Shown here: positions 25,807 through 34,476 of the stretch, piece after piece
Layout of the letters: every line of letters starts with the position of its first letter
How positions within the stretch are numbered: the first letter of the stretch is position 1
NCBI GenBank assembly: GCA_041395665.1
Contig: JAWLAB010000007.1
Location: 46,865-110,864, forward strand
Direction of reading: 5' to 3'
Source of the DNA: Pseudomonadales bacterium
GTDB taxonomy: Bacteria; Pseudomonadota; Gammaproteobacteria; Pseudomonadales; UBA7239
Length of the DNA stretch: 64,000 nucleotides
The notes under the pieces: model-generated
What the model was told of the DNA's origin: nothing
What the model saw: only the letters and a program-made list of their open reading frames with translations
The model's database searches: none
Translations under genes and position numbers: made by a program

Positions 25807-26949
25807 ATGTCGAGTGGCAGAGGGTTTGCCGGCGTATTTGATAAGTTAATTAGCCCTACTTATCTGAATAACCATGAAACGCTATACAAAGCGCGCATCC
25901 TTGCGGGTATTGCGTCGATGTATATCTTTTTGCTGGTAGTGACAAGTATTTATGCGTTATTTTTAGCACCACTATCTCCTGATAATGTGTTCGTGTCGCT
26001 GTCGTTTATGACGATGATGATCATGGGCTATAGCATGGTGTTGTATTGGCTACGCCACGGTGAAAAGTATCGTCGCTGCGCAGAAATTACGGTTTTTTGT
26101 ACCTATGCCGGTGTGGTGATGGGTGTTGCAACCTCGGGTGGCCCATTGGCATCACCCGCTACGCCTATCATGGTTATCCCTGTTATTTTGGCGTTTACGC
26201 TGGGGAGTAAATACAGTGGTTTGATCTGGTCATTCGTTGTCATGGCGACACATATTGCAATGGTTGCTATTGATCGTTGGATTTTTAAGTTCCCTCAAAT
26301 GCTGGATATGTCACAGCCTTTGATGCACCATTTAATGCATTGGGGTGTGAATTATTTTGCCATTATTTTATTGATGCTGGTGTTTGAATCCATTACGCGT
26401 CGTTTAAAGCAAGAGCGCGATGCCGAGCGTGACCGCTACGCTTTTTTAGCAGCACATGATTCGCTGACAGGCCTAGCTAATCGATTAATGTTCGATAGCC
26501 AATTGACGCGCGCATTGGCGAGTAGTGATCGCAACAAAAATATTGTTGGCTTGGTGATATTGGATTTAGATGGTTTTAAGCCGGTTAACGATCAGCTGGG
26601 TCACGATATGGGCGATAACATTTTGCGTGCAATCGGTGATCGACTGACCAATTTATTGCGCAAAGCCGATACGATTGCACGGATCGGCGGCGATGAGTTT
26701 GCAGTGATTTTAGAAAATGTTGCAGCGCCACCAGGGATTGATATTGTGGCGCAGCGTATTGTTGATGAGATAGGAAAGCCTTACGACATTCTACCGGCGG
26801 GTATGCGTGTTACTGCTAGTGTGGGCGTGGCGATGTATCCGCTGCATACGCGTGATGAAAACACATTGCGTGTGTTAGCGGATCACGCGATGTACGAGGC
26901 AAAAAAACAGCACGATTGCTACAAGATTTACTCCGTCCCTATGGCTTAG
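25807..26949 (+). CDS. Membrane-bound diguanylate cyclase (GGDEF)
   Basis: A 380-residue protein. The first ~190 residues hold about six membrane helices. A short coiled segment (RRLKQERDAERDRYAFLAAH) connects to a GGDEF domain that begins DSLTGLANRLMFD. The active-site GGDEF is at residues 294-298 (ARIGGDEFAV). An RKAD sequence five residues before it fits the RxxD inhibitory c-di-GMP site. It should make cyclic di-GMP in response to an unknown signal. There is no EAL domain. It lies 23 nt after coq7, likely on the same transcript. Confidence 0.95.
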   Translation: MSSGRGFAGVFDKLISPTYLNNHETLYKARILAGIASMYIFLLVVTSIYALFLAPLSPDNVFVSLSFMTMMIMGYSMVLYWLRHGEKYRRCAEITVFCTYAGVVMGVATSGGPLASPATPIMVIPVILAFTLGSKYSGLIWSFVVMATHIAMVAIDRWIFKFPQMLDMSQPLMHHLMHWGVNYFAIILLMLVFESITRRLKQERDAERDRYAFLAAHDSLTGLANRLMFDSQLTRALASSDRNKNIVGLVILDLDGFKPVNDQLGHDMGDNILRAIGDRLTNLLRKADTIARIGGDEFAVILENVAAPPGIDIVAQRIVDEIGKPYDILPAGMRVTASVGVAMYPLHTRDENTLRVLADHAMYEAKKQHDCYKIYSVPMA

Positions 26950-27140
26950 GCGTCAAGGTCAGGAATAAGCCGGCTTTCAATGCGCGCGATGGAATCTTTC
27001 AAACACAATTTGCGTTTTTTCATGCGCTGCAACAGTAGCTGGTCGCAATAAATATTCTCTTGCAGCTGTGTAATTTCGCCATCGAGCTGACGGTGTTCTT
27101 CGCGCAAACGCGTGAGTGTAATAGAGAGATCATCTTCCAT
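26946..27140 (-). CDS. YdcH/SlyX-like small coiled-coil protein (DUF465)
   Basis: A 64-residue, highly charged helical protein starting MEDDLSITLTRLREEHRQLD. The motif LQRMKKRKLCLKDSIARIE is the DUF465/YdcH signature. The ATG at 27140 has AAGGTG upstream; the longer frame to 27206 has no such support. It is convergent with the diguanylate cyclase gene, overlapping its end by 4 nt. The family is common but has no clear function. Confidence 0.82.
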   Translation of the reverse strand: MEDDLSITLTRLREEHRQLDGEITQLQENIYCDQLLLQRMKKRKLCLKDSIARIESRLIPDLDA

Positions 27141-27263
27141 AGCACACCTTGGCGTTGGCAGTGTTGAGGGTGGCTCATGATAAGCCCGTCCCCTAAAATC
27201 TTGCAAAGCATGGCGAAGTCACGCATCCTTCGACACAAATAAAATTCAGGCAGTGAAAGAGAG

Positions 27264-28217
27264 ATGACGCAATCGCGCACAGTGTTAGTAACGGGTGCTT
27301 TCGGCAATTTGGGGCAGATGGTGGTGGCAGAGCTCAAGCAGCGCGACTATCGCGTGCTAGCCATGGATCTCGACAACCCGCGCAACCGCCAAGTGGCAGC
27401 AAAAATGACAGCCCTTTGCGATGAGGTGGCTTGGGGCGATTTGCGCACCTTGGATTTCAAACCACTGCTGCAGGGCTGCGTGGCTGTGATTCACTTGGCG
27501 GCTGTACTGCCGCCGGTGACGGATAGCGCACCTGAGCTGGCACATGACATCAATGTCAAAGCCACGCTGCGTTTAATCGCTGATATTGAAAGCCGCGTGA
27601 AGAAACCACTGCTGATCTATCCCTCGTCGGTCACTGTTTTCGGTTATCCCGAGCCGGCTACGCGTTTGATGCGCGTCGAAGATTCTGTTGCGGCTAGCGA
27701 CAACTACACTCACCACAAAGTTGAAGTAGAACAGGTGTTGGCGGCGAGCAGCATTCCGTGGAGCGTACTGCGTGTGGGGGTGTCGGTGGATTCACGCACA
27801 CTGGGTGCCGATCGTTCCATGATGCGCAAGCTGTTCGCGGTATCGCCAGATAATCCACTGCACTATGTTCACCCTAGCGATGTCGCCGTGGCGATGGTGA
27901 ATGCCATCAACAACCCACGCGCGCAGGGCAAGGTGTTGCTGCTCGGCGGCGGGGAAGATTGCCGTGTTACACAGCATCAATTTCTCAGCGCGGCACTCAA
28001 CGCCATGGGAATTAACTTGCCGCGCGAGATGCTCGGTACGAATCGCTATTACACCAGCTGGATGGATACCACCGAGGCGCAGGAAATCCTGCAATTCCAA
28101 CAGCACAGCTTTACGGATTACCAAGCCGACTTGCGCCAGCGTTTGCGCTGGGTGCGCTGCTTTGCAAAACCGTTCGCACCGTTGATCTTGTGGGGGATGA
28201 GCAGGGCGTTGAAATAG
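27264..28217 (+). CDS. NAD-dependent epimerase/dehydratase family protein
   Basis: A 317-residue extended short-chain dehydrogenase. The Rossmann motif VTGAFGNLGQMVVAELKQRD is at residues 9-28, with acidic AMDLDNP binding the NAD ribose. VIHLAAVLPP and YPSSVTVFGYPEP correspond to conserved SDR segments. The usual YxxxK appears to be replaced or displaced (NYTHHKVEVEQ gives Y-x-x-x-K with a shift). The substrate is unknown. It stands alone on the plus strand, divergent from the YdcH-like gene. Confidence 0.85.
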   Translation: MTQSRTVLVTGAFGNLGQMVVAELKQRDYRVLAMDLDNPRNRQVAAKMTALCDEVAWGDLRTLDFKPLLQGCVAVIHLAAVLPPVTDSAPELAHDINVKATLRLIADIESRVKKPLLIYPSSVTVFGYPEPATRLMRVEDSVAASDNYTHHKVEVEQVLAASSIPWSVLRVGVSVDSRTLGADRSMMRKLFAVSPDNPLHYVHPSDVAVAMVNAINNPRAQGKVLLLGGGEDCRVTQHQFLSAALNAMGINLPREMLGTNRYYTSWMDTTEAQEILQFQQHSFTDYQADLRQRLRWVRCFAKPFAPLILWGMSRALK

Positions 28218-28373
28218 ATGCACTGGTAATATTGCCGTAGAAAGCTTGTGGGTGTTTGCGCTAATTTGTCTCTAATTTCGCTTAATTCCCACAAAAATCT
28301 GTCAACTGCATAGACAGCCACGGTATCTTGCCCCAGACTGCAGACATCTTCACACATTATAAAGGACTGCACC

Positions 28374-28814
28374 ATGGCCACCATCTTGGTGTTGCACGGC
28401 CCTAACCTCAACATGCTTGGCACGCGCGAACCGGCGGTGTACGGCGCTGAGACTTTGGACGATATTAACACTGCGCTAGCTGCCCAAGCGCGTGCGGCAG
28501 GGCATCACCTGCAAACCCTACAAAGCAACGCGGAATATGAATTGATCAACCGTATTCAGGATGCCAAGCGCGAAGGTGTCGATTTCATTGTGTTTAATCC
28601 CGCCGCATTCACGCACACCAGCGTGGCATTGCGCGATGCGTTGTTGTCGGTGGGTATTCCATTTATTGAAGTGCATTTATCGAATGTGCATAAACGCGAA
28701 GCGTTTCGTCATCAGTCTTATTTTTCGGATATTGCGGAAGGCGTGATCTGTGGTTTAGGTGCACAGGGCTATGCCTTGGCGCTGCAAGCTGCCGTTAAAA
28801 AATTGAATCCATAA
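28374..28814 (+). CDS. aroQ: Type II 3-dehydroquinate dehydratase
   Basis: A 146-residue protein of standard AroQ length. Motifs are VLHGPNLNMLGTREPAVYG at the N-terminus (with the catalytic Tyr loop), QSNAEYELINRIQDA, FNPAAFTHTSVALRDAL and EVHLSNVHKREAFRHQSYFS. It dehydrates 3-dehydroquinate in the shikimate pathway. It precedes accB-accC, a gene trio conserved in Pseudomonas and relatives, probably one operon. Confidence 0.98.
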   Translation: MATILVLHGPNLNMLGTREPAVYGAETLDDINTALAAQARAAGHHLQTLQSNAEYELINRIQDAKREGVDFIVFNPAAFTHTSVALRDALLSVGIPFIEVHLSNVHKREAFRHQSYFSDIAEGVICGLGAQGYALALQAAVKKLNP

Positions 28815-28847
28815 TGATTATTTAAAATTTTCTGGGGGAAGGTAGTA

Positions 28848-29303
28848 ATGGATATTCGCAAAATTAAAAAACTGATTGAGTTGTTAGAAGAATCCAATAT
28901 CGGTGAATTGGAAATTCGTGAAGGCGAAGAAACGGTGCGCATTTCGCGCAATGGTGTGATGCCAATGATGGCTGCGCCCATGGCTTACGCCGCGCCGCCG
29001 GTTGCAGCTGCGCCCGCACCTACTGCTGCGCCTGTAGCGGAAGCACCTGCTGCTGCGCCGGTGTTGTCTGGACATGTGGTGAAATCGCCGATGGTTGGCA
29101 CTTTTTATCGTTCGCCTTCGCCGGAATCACCAGCGTTTGCTGAAGTGGGGCAGAGTGTGAAAGTGGGCGATGTATTGTGCATCGTCGAAGCGATGAAAAT
29201 GATGAATCAAATTGAAGCGGATAAAGCCGGCGTTATCAAAGCCATTTTGGTGGACGACGGCGCACCGGTTGAATTTGATCAACCCATGTTCACTATTGCC
29301 TGA
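28848..29303 (+). CDS. accB: Acetyl-CoA carboxylase biotin carboxyl carrier protein
   Basis: A 151-residue BCCP. The N-terminal IRKIKKLIELLEESNIGELE domain is followed by a flexible Ala/Pro linker (about residues 45-75) and the biotinyl domain. The biotin-accepting lysine is K117 in VEAMKMMNQIEADK. The thumb region and terminal GAPVEFDQPMFTIA are present. It carries carboxybiotin between AccC and AccAD in fatty acid synthesis. It is followed by accC after 10 nt. Confidence 0.98.
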   Translation: MDIRKIKKLIELLEESNIGELEIREGEETVRISRNGVMPMMAAPMAYAAPPVAAAPAPTAAPVAEAPAAAPVLSGHVVKSPMVGTFYRSPSPESPAFAEVGQSVKVGDVLCIVEAMKMMNQIEADKAGVIKAILVDDGAPVEFDQPMFTIA

Positions 29304-29313
29304 AGCGATCACC

Positions 29314-30660
29314 ATGCTAAATAAAGTTGTTATTGCTAACCGTGGAGAAATTGCTCTACGGATTTTGCGCGCGTGCAAAGAATTGGGCATCAAAACAGTT
29401 GCCGTGCATTCCAAAATTGATCGCGATTTGATGCATGTGCGTTTGGCCGATGAGTCCGTTTGCATCGGACCGAATAAATCTGCGGACAGTTATTTGAGTG
29501 TGCCTGCTTTAATTAGCGCGATGGAAATTACCGACGCGCAAGCGGTGCACCCCGGCTACGGTTTTTTGGCAGAAAACGCTAATTTTGCTGAACAAGTAGC
29601 AAAAAGTGGTTTTATTTTTATCGGTCCTTCTGCAGATGTGATTCGTTTGATGGGCGATAAAGTTTCCGCCAAAGACGCGATGAAAAAAGCCGGTGTGCCG
29701 ACTGTTCCTGGTTCGGATGGTGCATTGCCAGATGATGCAGAAGAAATTCTGAAAATTGGTCGCCAAGTTGGTTATCCCGTCATTATTAAAGCAGCAGCCG
29801 GTGGTGGTGGTCGCGGTATGCGCGTCGTGAATACCGAGGCGTCACTGGTGAATGCAGTGCAAGTGACACGCAGTGAAGCGCTGGCGGCGTTTGGCGACAG
29901 CACGGTGTACATGGAAAAGTTTTTAGAAAATCCGCGTCATGTGGAAATTCAAGTGTTGGCGGATGGTCAAGGTCATGCGATTCATTTAGGTGATCGCGAT
30001 TGTTCTTTGCAGCGCCGCCATCAAAAAGTGTTAGAAGAAGCGCCAGCGCCAGGTATTCCCGACAAAGTGCGCAAAGAAGTGGCGGATGCTTGCGTCAAAG
30101 CTTGTATTGATATTGGCTACAGCGGCGCCGGAACTTTTGAGTTTTTGTACGAGAACGAACGCTTCTATTTCATCGAAATGAATACGCGCGTACAGGTTGA
30201 ACATCCAGTGACAGAAATGGTGACTGGTATCGACATTGTGAAAGAGCAATTAAAAATCGCCAGTGGCTTGCCGTTGTCGATCAAACAGAAAGATGTGGTG
30301 ATACGCGGTCACGCTTTTGAGTGCCGTATCAATGCGGAAGATCCAAAAATTTTTACGCCTTGTCCGGGTAAAGTGAATTATTGGCATGCGCCGGGTGGCC
30401 CCGGCATTCGCGTGGATTCGCATTTGTATAGCGGCTATTCCATTCCACCGTTTTACGATTCGCTGATCGCAAAAATTATCAGCTACGGTGATGATCGTGC
30501 TACGGCGTTTGCGCGTATGCGCACAGCGCTGGATGAAACCGTTATTGACGGTATTCGCTCCAATATCCCTTTGCAACAGGATTTATTGCGCGACGATGCT
30601 TTTGCGCGCGGTGGTGTGAATATTCACTATCTTGAGAAAAAATTGGGCATGAAGCACTGA
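29314..30660 (+). CDS. accC: Biotin carboxylase subunit of acetyl-CoA carboxylase
   Basis: A 448-residue ATP-grasp enzyme. The ATG at 29314 begins MLNKVVIANRGEIALRILRA, the standard AccC start. The glycine-rich ATP loop AAAGGGGRGMRVV, the HVEIQVLADGQGHAIHLGDR block, FEFLYENERFYFIEMNTRVQ and VEHPVTEMVTGIDIV are all intact. It carboxylates biotin on AccB. The two genes are co-transcribed. Confidence 0.98.
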   Translation: MLNKVVIANRGEIALRILRACKELGIKTVAVHSKIDRDLMHVRLADESVCIGPNKSADSYLSVPALISAMEITDAQAVHPGYGFLAENANFAEQVAKSGFIFIGPSADVIRLMGDKVSAKDAMKKAGVPTVPGSDGALPDDAEEILKIGRQVGYPVIIKAAAGGGGRGMRVVNTEASLVNAVQVTRSEALAAFGDSTVYMEKFLENPRHVEIQVLADGQGHAIHLGDRDCSLQRRHQKVLEEAPAPGIPDKVRKEVADACVKACIDIGYSGAGTFEFLYENERFYFIEMNTRVQVEHPVTEMVTGIDIVKEQLKIASGLPLSIKQKDVVIRGHAFECRINAEDPKIFTPCPGKVNYWHAPGGPGIRVDSHLYSGYSIPPFYDSLIAKIISYGDDRATAFARMRTALDETVIDGIRSNIPLQQDLLRDDAFARGGVNIHYLEKKLGMKH

Positions 30661-30743
30661 GGTGCTAGCGCGCGGCGGGTGACAGTGAGGGGTGTGTCGG
30701 CGACAATAGCGCCCCTCTGTTTTCCCCATTTTGAGGTGTCGCC

Positions 30744-32763
30744 ATGCCGTCCCGCCGTGATCTTGCCAATGCCATTCGTGCGCTGTCCATGGACGCGGTG
30801 CAGAAAGCCAACTCAGGTCACCCGGGTGCGCCGATGGGCATGGCTGATATCGCCGAAGTGCTGTGGAACAGCCACCTAAAACACAATCCCGCTAACCCGC
30901 ATTGGGCTGACCGCGACCGCTTCGTGCTGTCGAATGGACACGGCTCTATGCTGATCTACAGCTTGCTGCACCTTACAGGCTACGCGTTGCCGCTCGACGA
31001 GCTGAAAAACTTTCGCCAACTGCATAGCAAAACGCCGGGGCACCCTGAGTACGGTTACGCACCAGGTATCGAAACTGACCGGCCCCTTGGGTCAGGGCAT
31101 CACCAATGCCGTGGGCATGGCAGTGGCTGAAAAAGTGTTGGCGGCGCAGTTCAATCGAGACGGCCACGCCATCGTCGATCACCACACTTACACCTTCCTC
31201 GGTGACGGCTGTTTGATGGAAGGTATCTCGCACGAAGCCTGCTCCTTGGCGGGCACGCTGGGTTTGGGCAAGTTGATTGCGTTTTACGATGACAACGGCA
31301 TTTCGATTGATGGCGAAGTCGCGGGTGGTCATGGCGTCCCTGGTTGGTTTACGGATGACACCGCAAAGCGTTTTGAATCGTACCACTGGCAAGTGATTGG
31401 CCCAATTGATGGTCACGACAGCGCGGCGATTCAATCGGCGATTGAAAAAGCCAAAGCAGAAACAGCAAAGCCATCTTTAATTATTTGCAAAACTATTATC
31501 GGTTTTGGTTCGCCCAATAAACAAGGTAAAGAAGAATGCCACGGTGCGCCGTTGGGTGCCGATGAAATCGCGTTGGCGAGAAAAGAATTGAATTGGCCGT
31601 ACGCGCCTTTTGAAATTCCTGCTGATATTAGTGCTGCGTGGAATGCGCGTGAAAAGGGTGCCGTTGCCGAAAAATTATGGCAAGAAAAATTTGCTGCTTA
31701 CGCGAAAGCGTATCCACAAGAAGCGGCTGAATTTGAGCGCCGCATGAAAGGTGAATTACCGGCGGATTTTTCTCAACAAGCTGATGCTTATATCGCTGCT
31801 TGCCAAGAAAAAGGTGAAACCATTGCCAGTCGCAAAGCGAGCCAAAACACGCTGGGCGCATACGGTTCGCTGTTACCAGAATTTCTCGGTGGCTCGGCGG
31901 ATCTTGCCGGTTCCAACCTCACGATTTGGAAAGGCAGCAATGGCGCAGTGTGTAAAAGTATTTCTTCCGAGGATGCGAGCGGAAATTATCTTCACTACGG
32001 CGTGCGCGAATTTGGCATGAGCGCAATGATGAATGGCATCGCTCTGCACGGTGGTTTTATTCCTTACGGCGCTACTTTTTTAATGTTCATGGAATACGCA
32101 CGCAATGCTGTGCGTATGGCAGCGTTGATGAAGCAGCGTGTATTGTTTGTGTACACGCACGATTCCATCGGTCTTGGTGAGGACGGTCCTACGCATCAAC
32201 CCGTTGAGCAACTCACTGCCTTGCGCAGCACACCGCATTTGCACACTTGGCGCCCGTGCGACACCGTGGAATCGGCTGTGAGTTGGAAGGCTGCCATCGA
32301 ATATCAACACGGACCATCAGCACTCATTTTTTCACGCCAAAACTTACCGCACCAAGCGCGCAGCGCGCAGCAAGTGGCGGATATTGCGCGCGGCGGCTAT
32401 ATCTTGAAAGATTCTGTCGGCGCACCCAAAGTCATTTTGATTGCCACCGGTTCCGAAGTGGATTTGGCCATGCAAGCCGCTGCGCAATTGGGTGATGGTG
32501 CGCGCGTAGTGTCTATGCCGTGTGCAGAAGTGTTTTGTGCGCAGCATGAAGATTATCGCGAAGCGGTGTTGCCAAAAGCGGTGCGCGCTCGCGTGGCGAT
32601 TGAGGCGGGGCATGCGGATTACTGGCACAAGTTTGTCGGCTTGGATGGTCGCGTGATCGGTATAAATCGCTTTGGTGAATCAGCGCCTGCCAATCAATTG
32701 TTCAAAGAGTTTGGTTTTACCGTTGAGCATGTGGTGGCTGCTGCAAAAGCCACACTGGGTTAA
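30744..32763 (+). pseudogene. tkt: Transketolase, frameshifted near 31077
   Basis: Two overlapping frames together give a full transketolase (about 672 codons). The first (30744 to about 31076) runs from MPSRRDLANAIRALSMDAVQ through the TPP-site segments NSGHPGAPMGMADIAEVLW and LSNGHGSMLIYSLLHL to PGIET. The second resumes at 31078 with TGPLGQGITNAVGMAVAEK and continues to the end, including DGCLMEGISHEA, DDNGISIDG, REFGMSAMMNGIALHGG and HDSIGLGEDGPTHQP. The expected E-T-T-T-G-P would need two more bases at GAAACTGACC. Tkt is nearly always essential, so a sequence error is a real possibility. It is paired with epd, 3 nt downstream. Confidence 0.92.
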
Positions 32764-32766
32764 GCA

Positions 32767-33771
32767 ATGGCCTTGCGGCTCGCCATCAACGGCTACGGCC
32801 GCATCGGTCGCTGTGTGTTGCGCGCGCTGTATGAGCGCAATTTGCAGGGTCGATACAAAATTGTGGCGATCAACGAGCCTGCCGAGCCGGCAACAATTGC
32901 CTATCTCACGCGCTATGATTCTACGCACGGTCATTTTTCTGGTGTTGTTGAACAAGAAAAAAATACGCTAATCGTTAACGGTGATGTAATCGCGCTCTCT
33001 GCACATAAATCCTTAGAAGCATTGGATTGGAGTTCGCACAATGTTGATATTGTGTTGGAATGCAGCGGTGTATTTTCTTCGCGCAAAAAAGCGCAGGCGC
33101 ATATCAAAGCTGGCGCGAAGCGAGTTTTATTTTCGCAGCCGGCCGATCATGATATTGATGCTGCTGTTGTGTGCGGTGTCAATGAGGCTGTACTGCAAGC
33201 AGAACACACGATTGTGTCAGCCGCGTCTTGTACCACCAACGCCATCGTTCCTGTTATAAAAGTCTTGGATGATCAATTTGGCGTAGTGAATGGCGTGTTG
33301 ACCACTATTCACTCTGCGATGAATGATCAACCTGTATTGGATGGCTATCACCACACCGATTTACGAAAAACACGCGCAGCATTGCAGTCGATTATTCCGA
33401 TTGATACACAGTTAGCGCGTGGCATCGAACGCATTCTTCCGCATTTGCAAGGTTGCTTTGCCGCGCAAGCACTGCGCGTACCGACGCAGAATGTTTCGGC
33501 GATGGATTTATCGGTATTGTTGAAAAAGCCGGTGGATATTTCTGCCGTCAATAATGCGCTGCGTGGTGCAGCGAATGGTGCACTGCAAAATATTCTTGGC
33601 TACACCGAGGAGCCACTCGCCTCCTGTGATTTCAATCACGATGCGCGCTCCGGCATCGTCGATGCCAGCCAAACCCGCGTCAGCGGCCAATTGGTCAAAG
33701 TCTTGGTGTGGTTCGATAACGAGTGGGCCTACGCCAACCGTATGTTGGATATCGTGCAGCGTTGGGTTTGA
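32767..33771 (+). CDS. epd: Erythrose-4-phosphate dehydrogenase (GAPDH family)
   Basis: A 334-residue protein with the GAPDH fold. It begins LRLAINGYGRIGRCVLRALY. The active-site Cys lies in SAASCTTNAIVPVIKVL. The segment TIHSAMNDQPVLDGYHHTDL and ALQSIIPIDTQLARGIERIL are typical of Epd rather than glycolytic GapA. VWFDNEWAYANRMLD closes the protein. It oxidises erythrose-4-phosphate toward pyridoxal phosphate synthesis. The tkt-epd order is common; pgk and fba do not follow here and grpE comes next instead. Confidence 0.9.
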   Translation: MALRLAINGYGRIGRCVLRALYERNLQGRYKIVAINEPAEPATIAYLTRYDSTHGHFSGVVEQEKNTLIVNGDVIALSAHKSLEALDWSSHNVDIVLECSGVFSSRKKAQAHIKAGAKRVLFSQPADHDIDAAVVCGVNEAVLQAEHTIVSAASCTTNAIVPVIKVLDDQFGVVNGVLTTIHSAMNDQPVLDGYHHTDLRKTRAALQSIIPIDTQLARGIERILPHLQGCFAAQALRVPTQNVSAMDLSVLLKKPVDISAVNNALRGAANGALQNILGYTEEPLASCDFNHDARSGIVDASQTRVSGQLVKVLVWFDNEWAYANRMLDIVQRWV

Positions 33772-33781
33772 TCGCACATCC

Positions 33782-33808
33782 CTTGAATCCTCAGTGCCTA
33801 CCCCCCAT
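33782..33808 (+). promoter_or_regulatory. Candidate sigma-32 heat-shock promoter upstream of grpE
   Basis: CTTGAA at 33782-33787 is an exact -35 match. CCCCAT at 33803-33808 is an exact -10 match. The spacing is 15 nt. It is located 60 nt before the grpE start. Together with the gene content this makes a heat-shock operon very likely, although the call rests on motif reading only. Confidence 0.7.
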
Positions 33809-33867
33809 ATAGACAGCCTGTCGCACGGCGATGTCTGCGCCGTGGAGTGTATTCGCAGGAGATTAAA

Positions 33868-34392
33868 GTGACTGAATCAGAAAATCCCGTAACGCCTGAG
33901 CCTACCGAGAATGAAAGCGCGCAAGCGGAAGCCAGTGCGTCACCAGCGACGGACACACTGCAAGCCGAGCTAGCAGCCGCGCGCGACCAAGTGCTGCGTG
34001 CCAATGCGGAGATGCAGAATGTGCGCCGCCGTGCCGAGCAGGATGTAGAGAAGGCGCACAAGTTTGCGCTGGAGCGGTTTGCGGGTGAGCTGCTGACAGT
34101 GGTGGACAATTTAGAGCGTGCGTTGGCGGCGATTGCTGATGATGATGCGACGCACCGCGAAGGTGTGGAGTTAACACTGAAATCGCTACTTGCCGCGCTG
34201 GAAAAGCACGGCGTGAATTTGATCAACCCACACGGCGAAGCCTTCAATCCTGAGCATCATCAAGCGATCACGATGTTGGATATTCCGGGTGCAGCGCCGA
34301 ACACCGTGGCGGAAGTGATGCAGAAAGGCTACAGCATCAACGGTCGTTTGCTGCGCCCCGCGATGGTGGTGGTGGCGAAGCCCGCGACTTGA
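33868..34392 (+). CDS. grpE: Nucleotide exchange factor GrpE
   Basis: A 174-residue protein. I chose the GTG at 33868, which has GGAG 8 nt upstream; an upstream GTG at 33847 lacks one. An acidic, disordered N-terminus (TESENPVTPEPTENES) leads to the long dimeric helix and the GrpE signature RRRAEQDVEKAHKFALERF, then FNPEHHQAITMLDIPGAAPN. It releases ADP from DnaK. The grpE-dnaK-dnaJ order is intact. Confidence 0.96.
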   Translation: MTESENPVTPEPTENESAQAEASASPATDTLQAELAAARDQVLRANAEMQNVRRRAEQDVEKAHKFALERFAGELLTVVDNLERALAAIADDDATHREGVELTLKSLLAALEKHGVNLINPHGEAFNPEHHQAITMLDIPGAAPNTVAEVMQKGYSINGRLLRPAMVVVAKPAT

Positions 34393-34397
34393 ACAGA

Positions 34398-34424
34398 CTT
34401 GAAAACTGCAACAGTAAACCCAAT
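34398..34424 (+). promoter_or_regulatory. Possible second sigma-32 promoter between grpE and dnaK
   Basis: CTTGAA at 34398-34403 is an exact -35-type match. CCCAAT at 34419-34424 is a partial -10 match, 15 nt apart. A second CTTGAA lies 10 nt earlier. This could give dnaK extra heat-shock transcription beyond read-through from grpE. The -10 match is weak. Confidence 0.35.
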
Positions 34425-34476
34425 AAACGAATCATCGAATTGAAAGCCGCACAGCGGCGCGAGTGGAGAAAACGAC

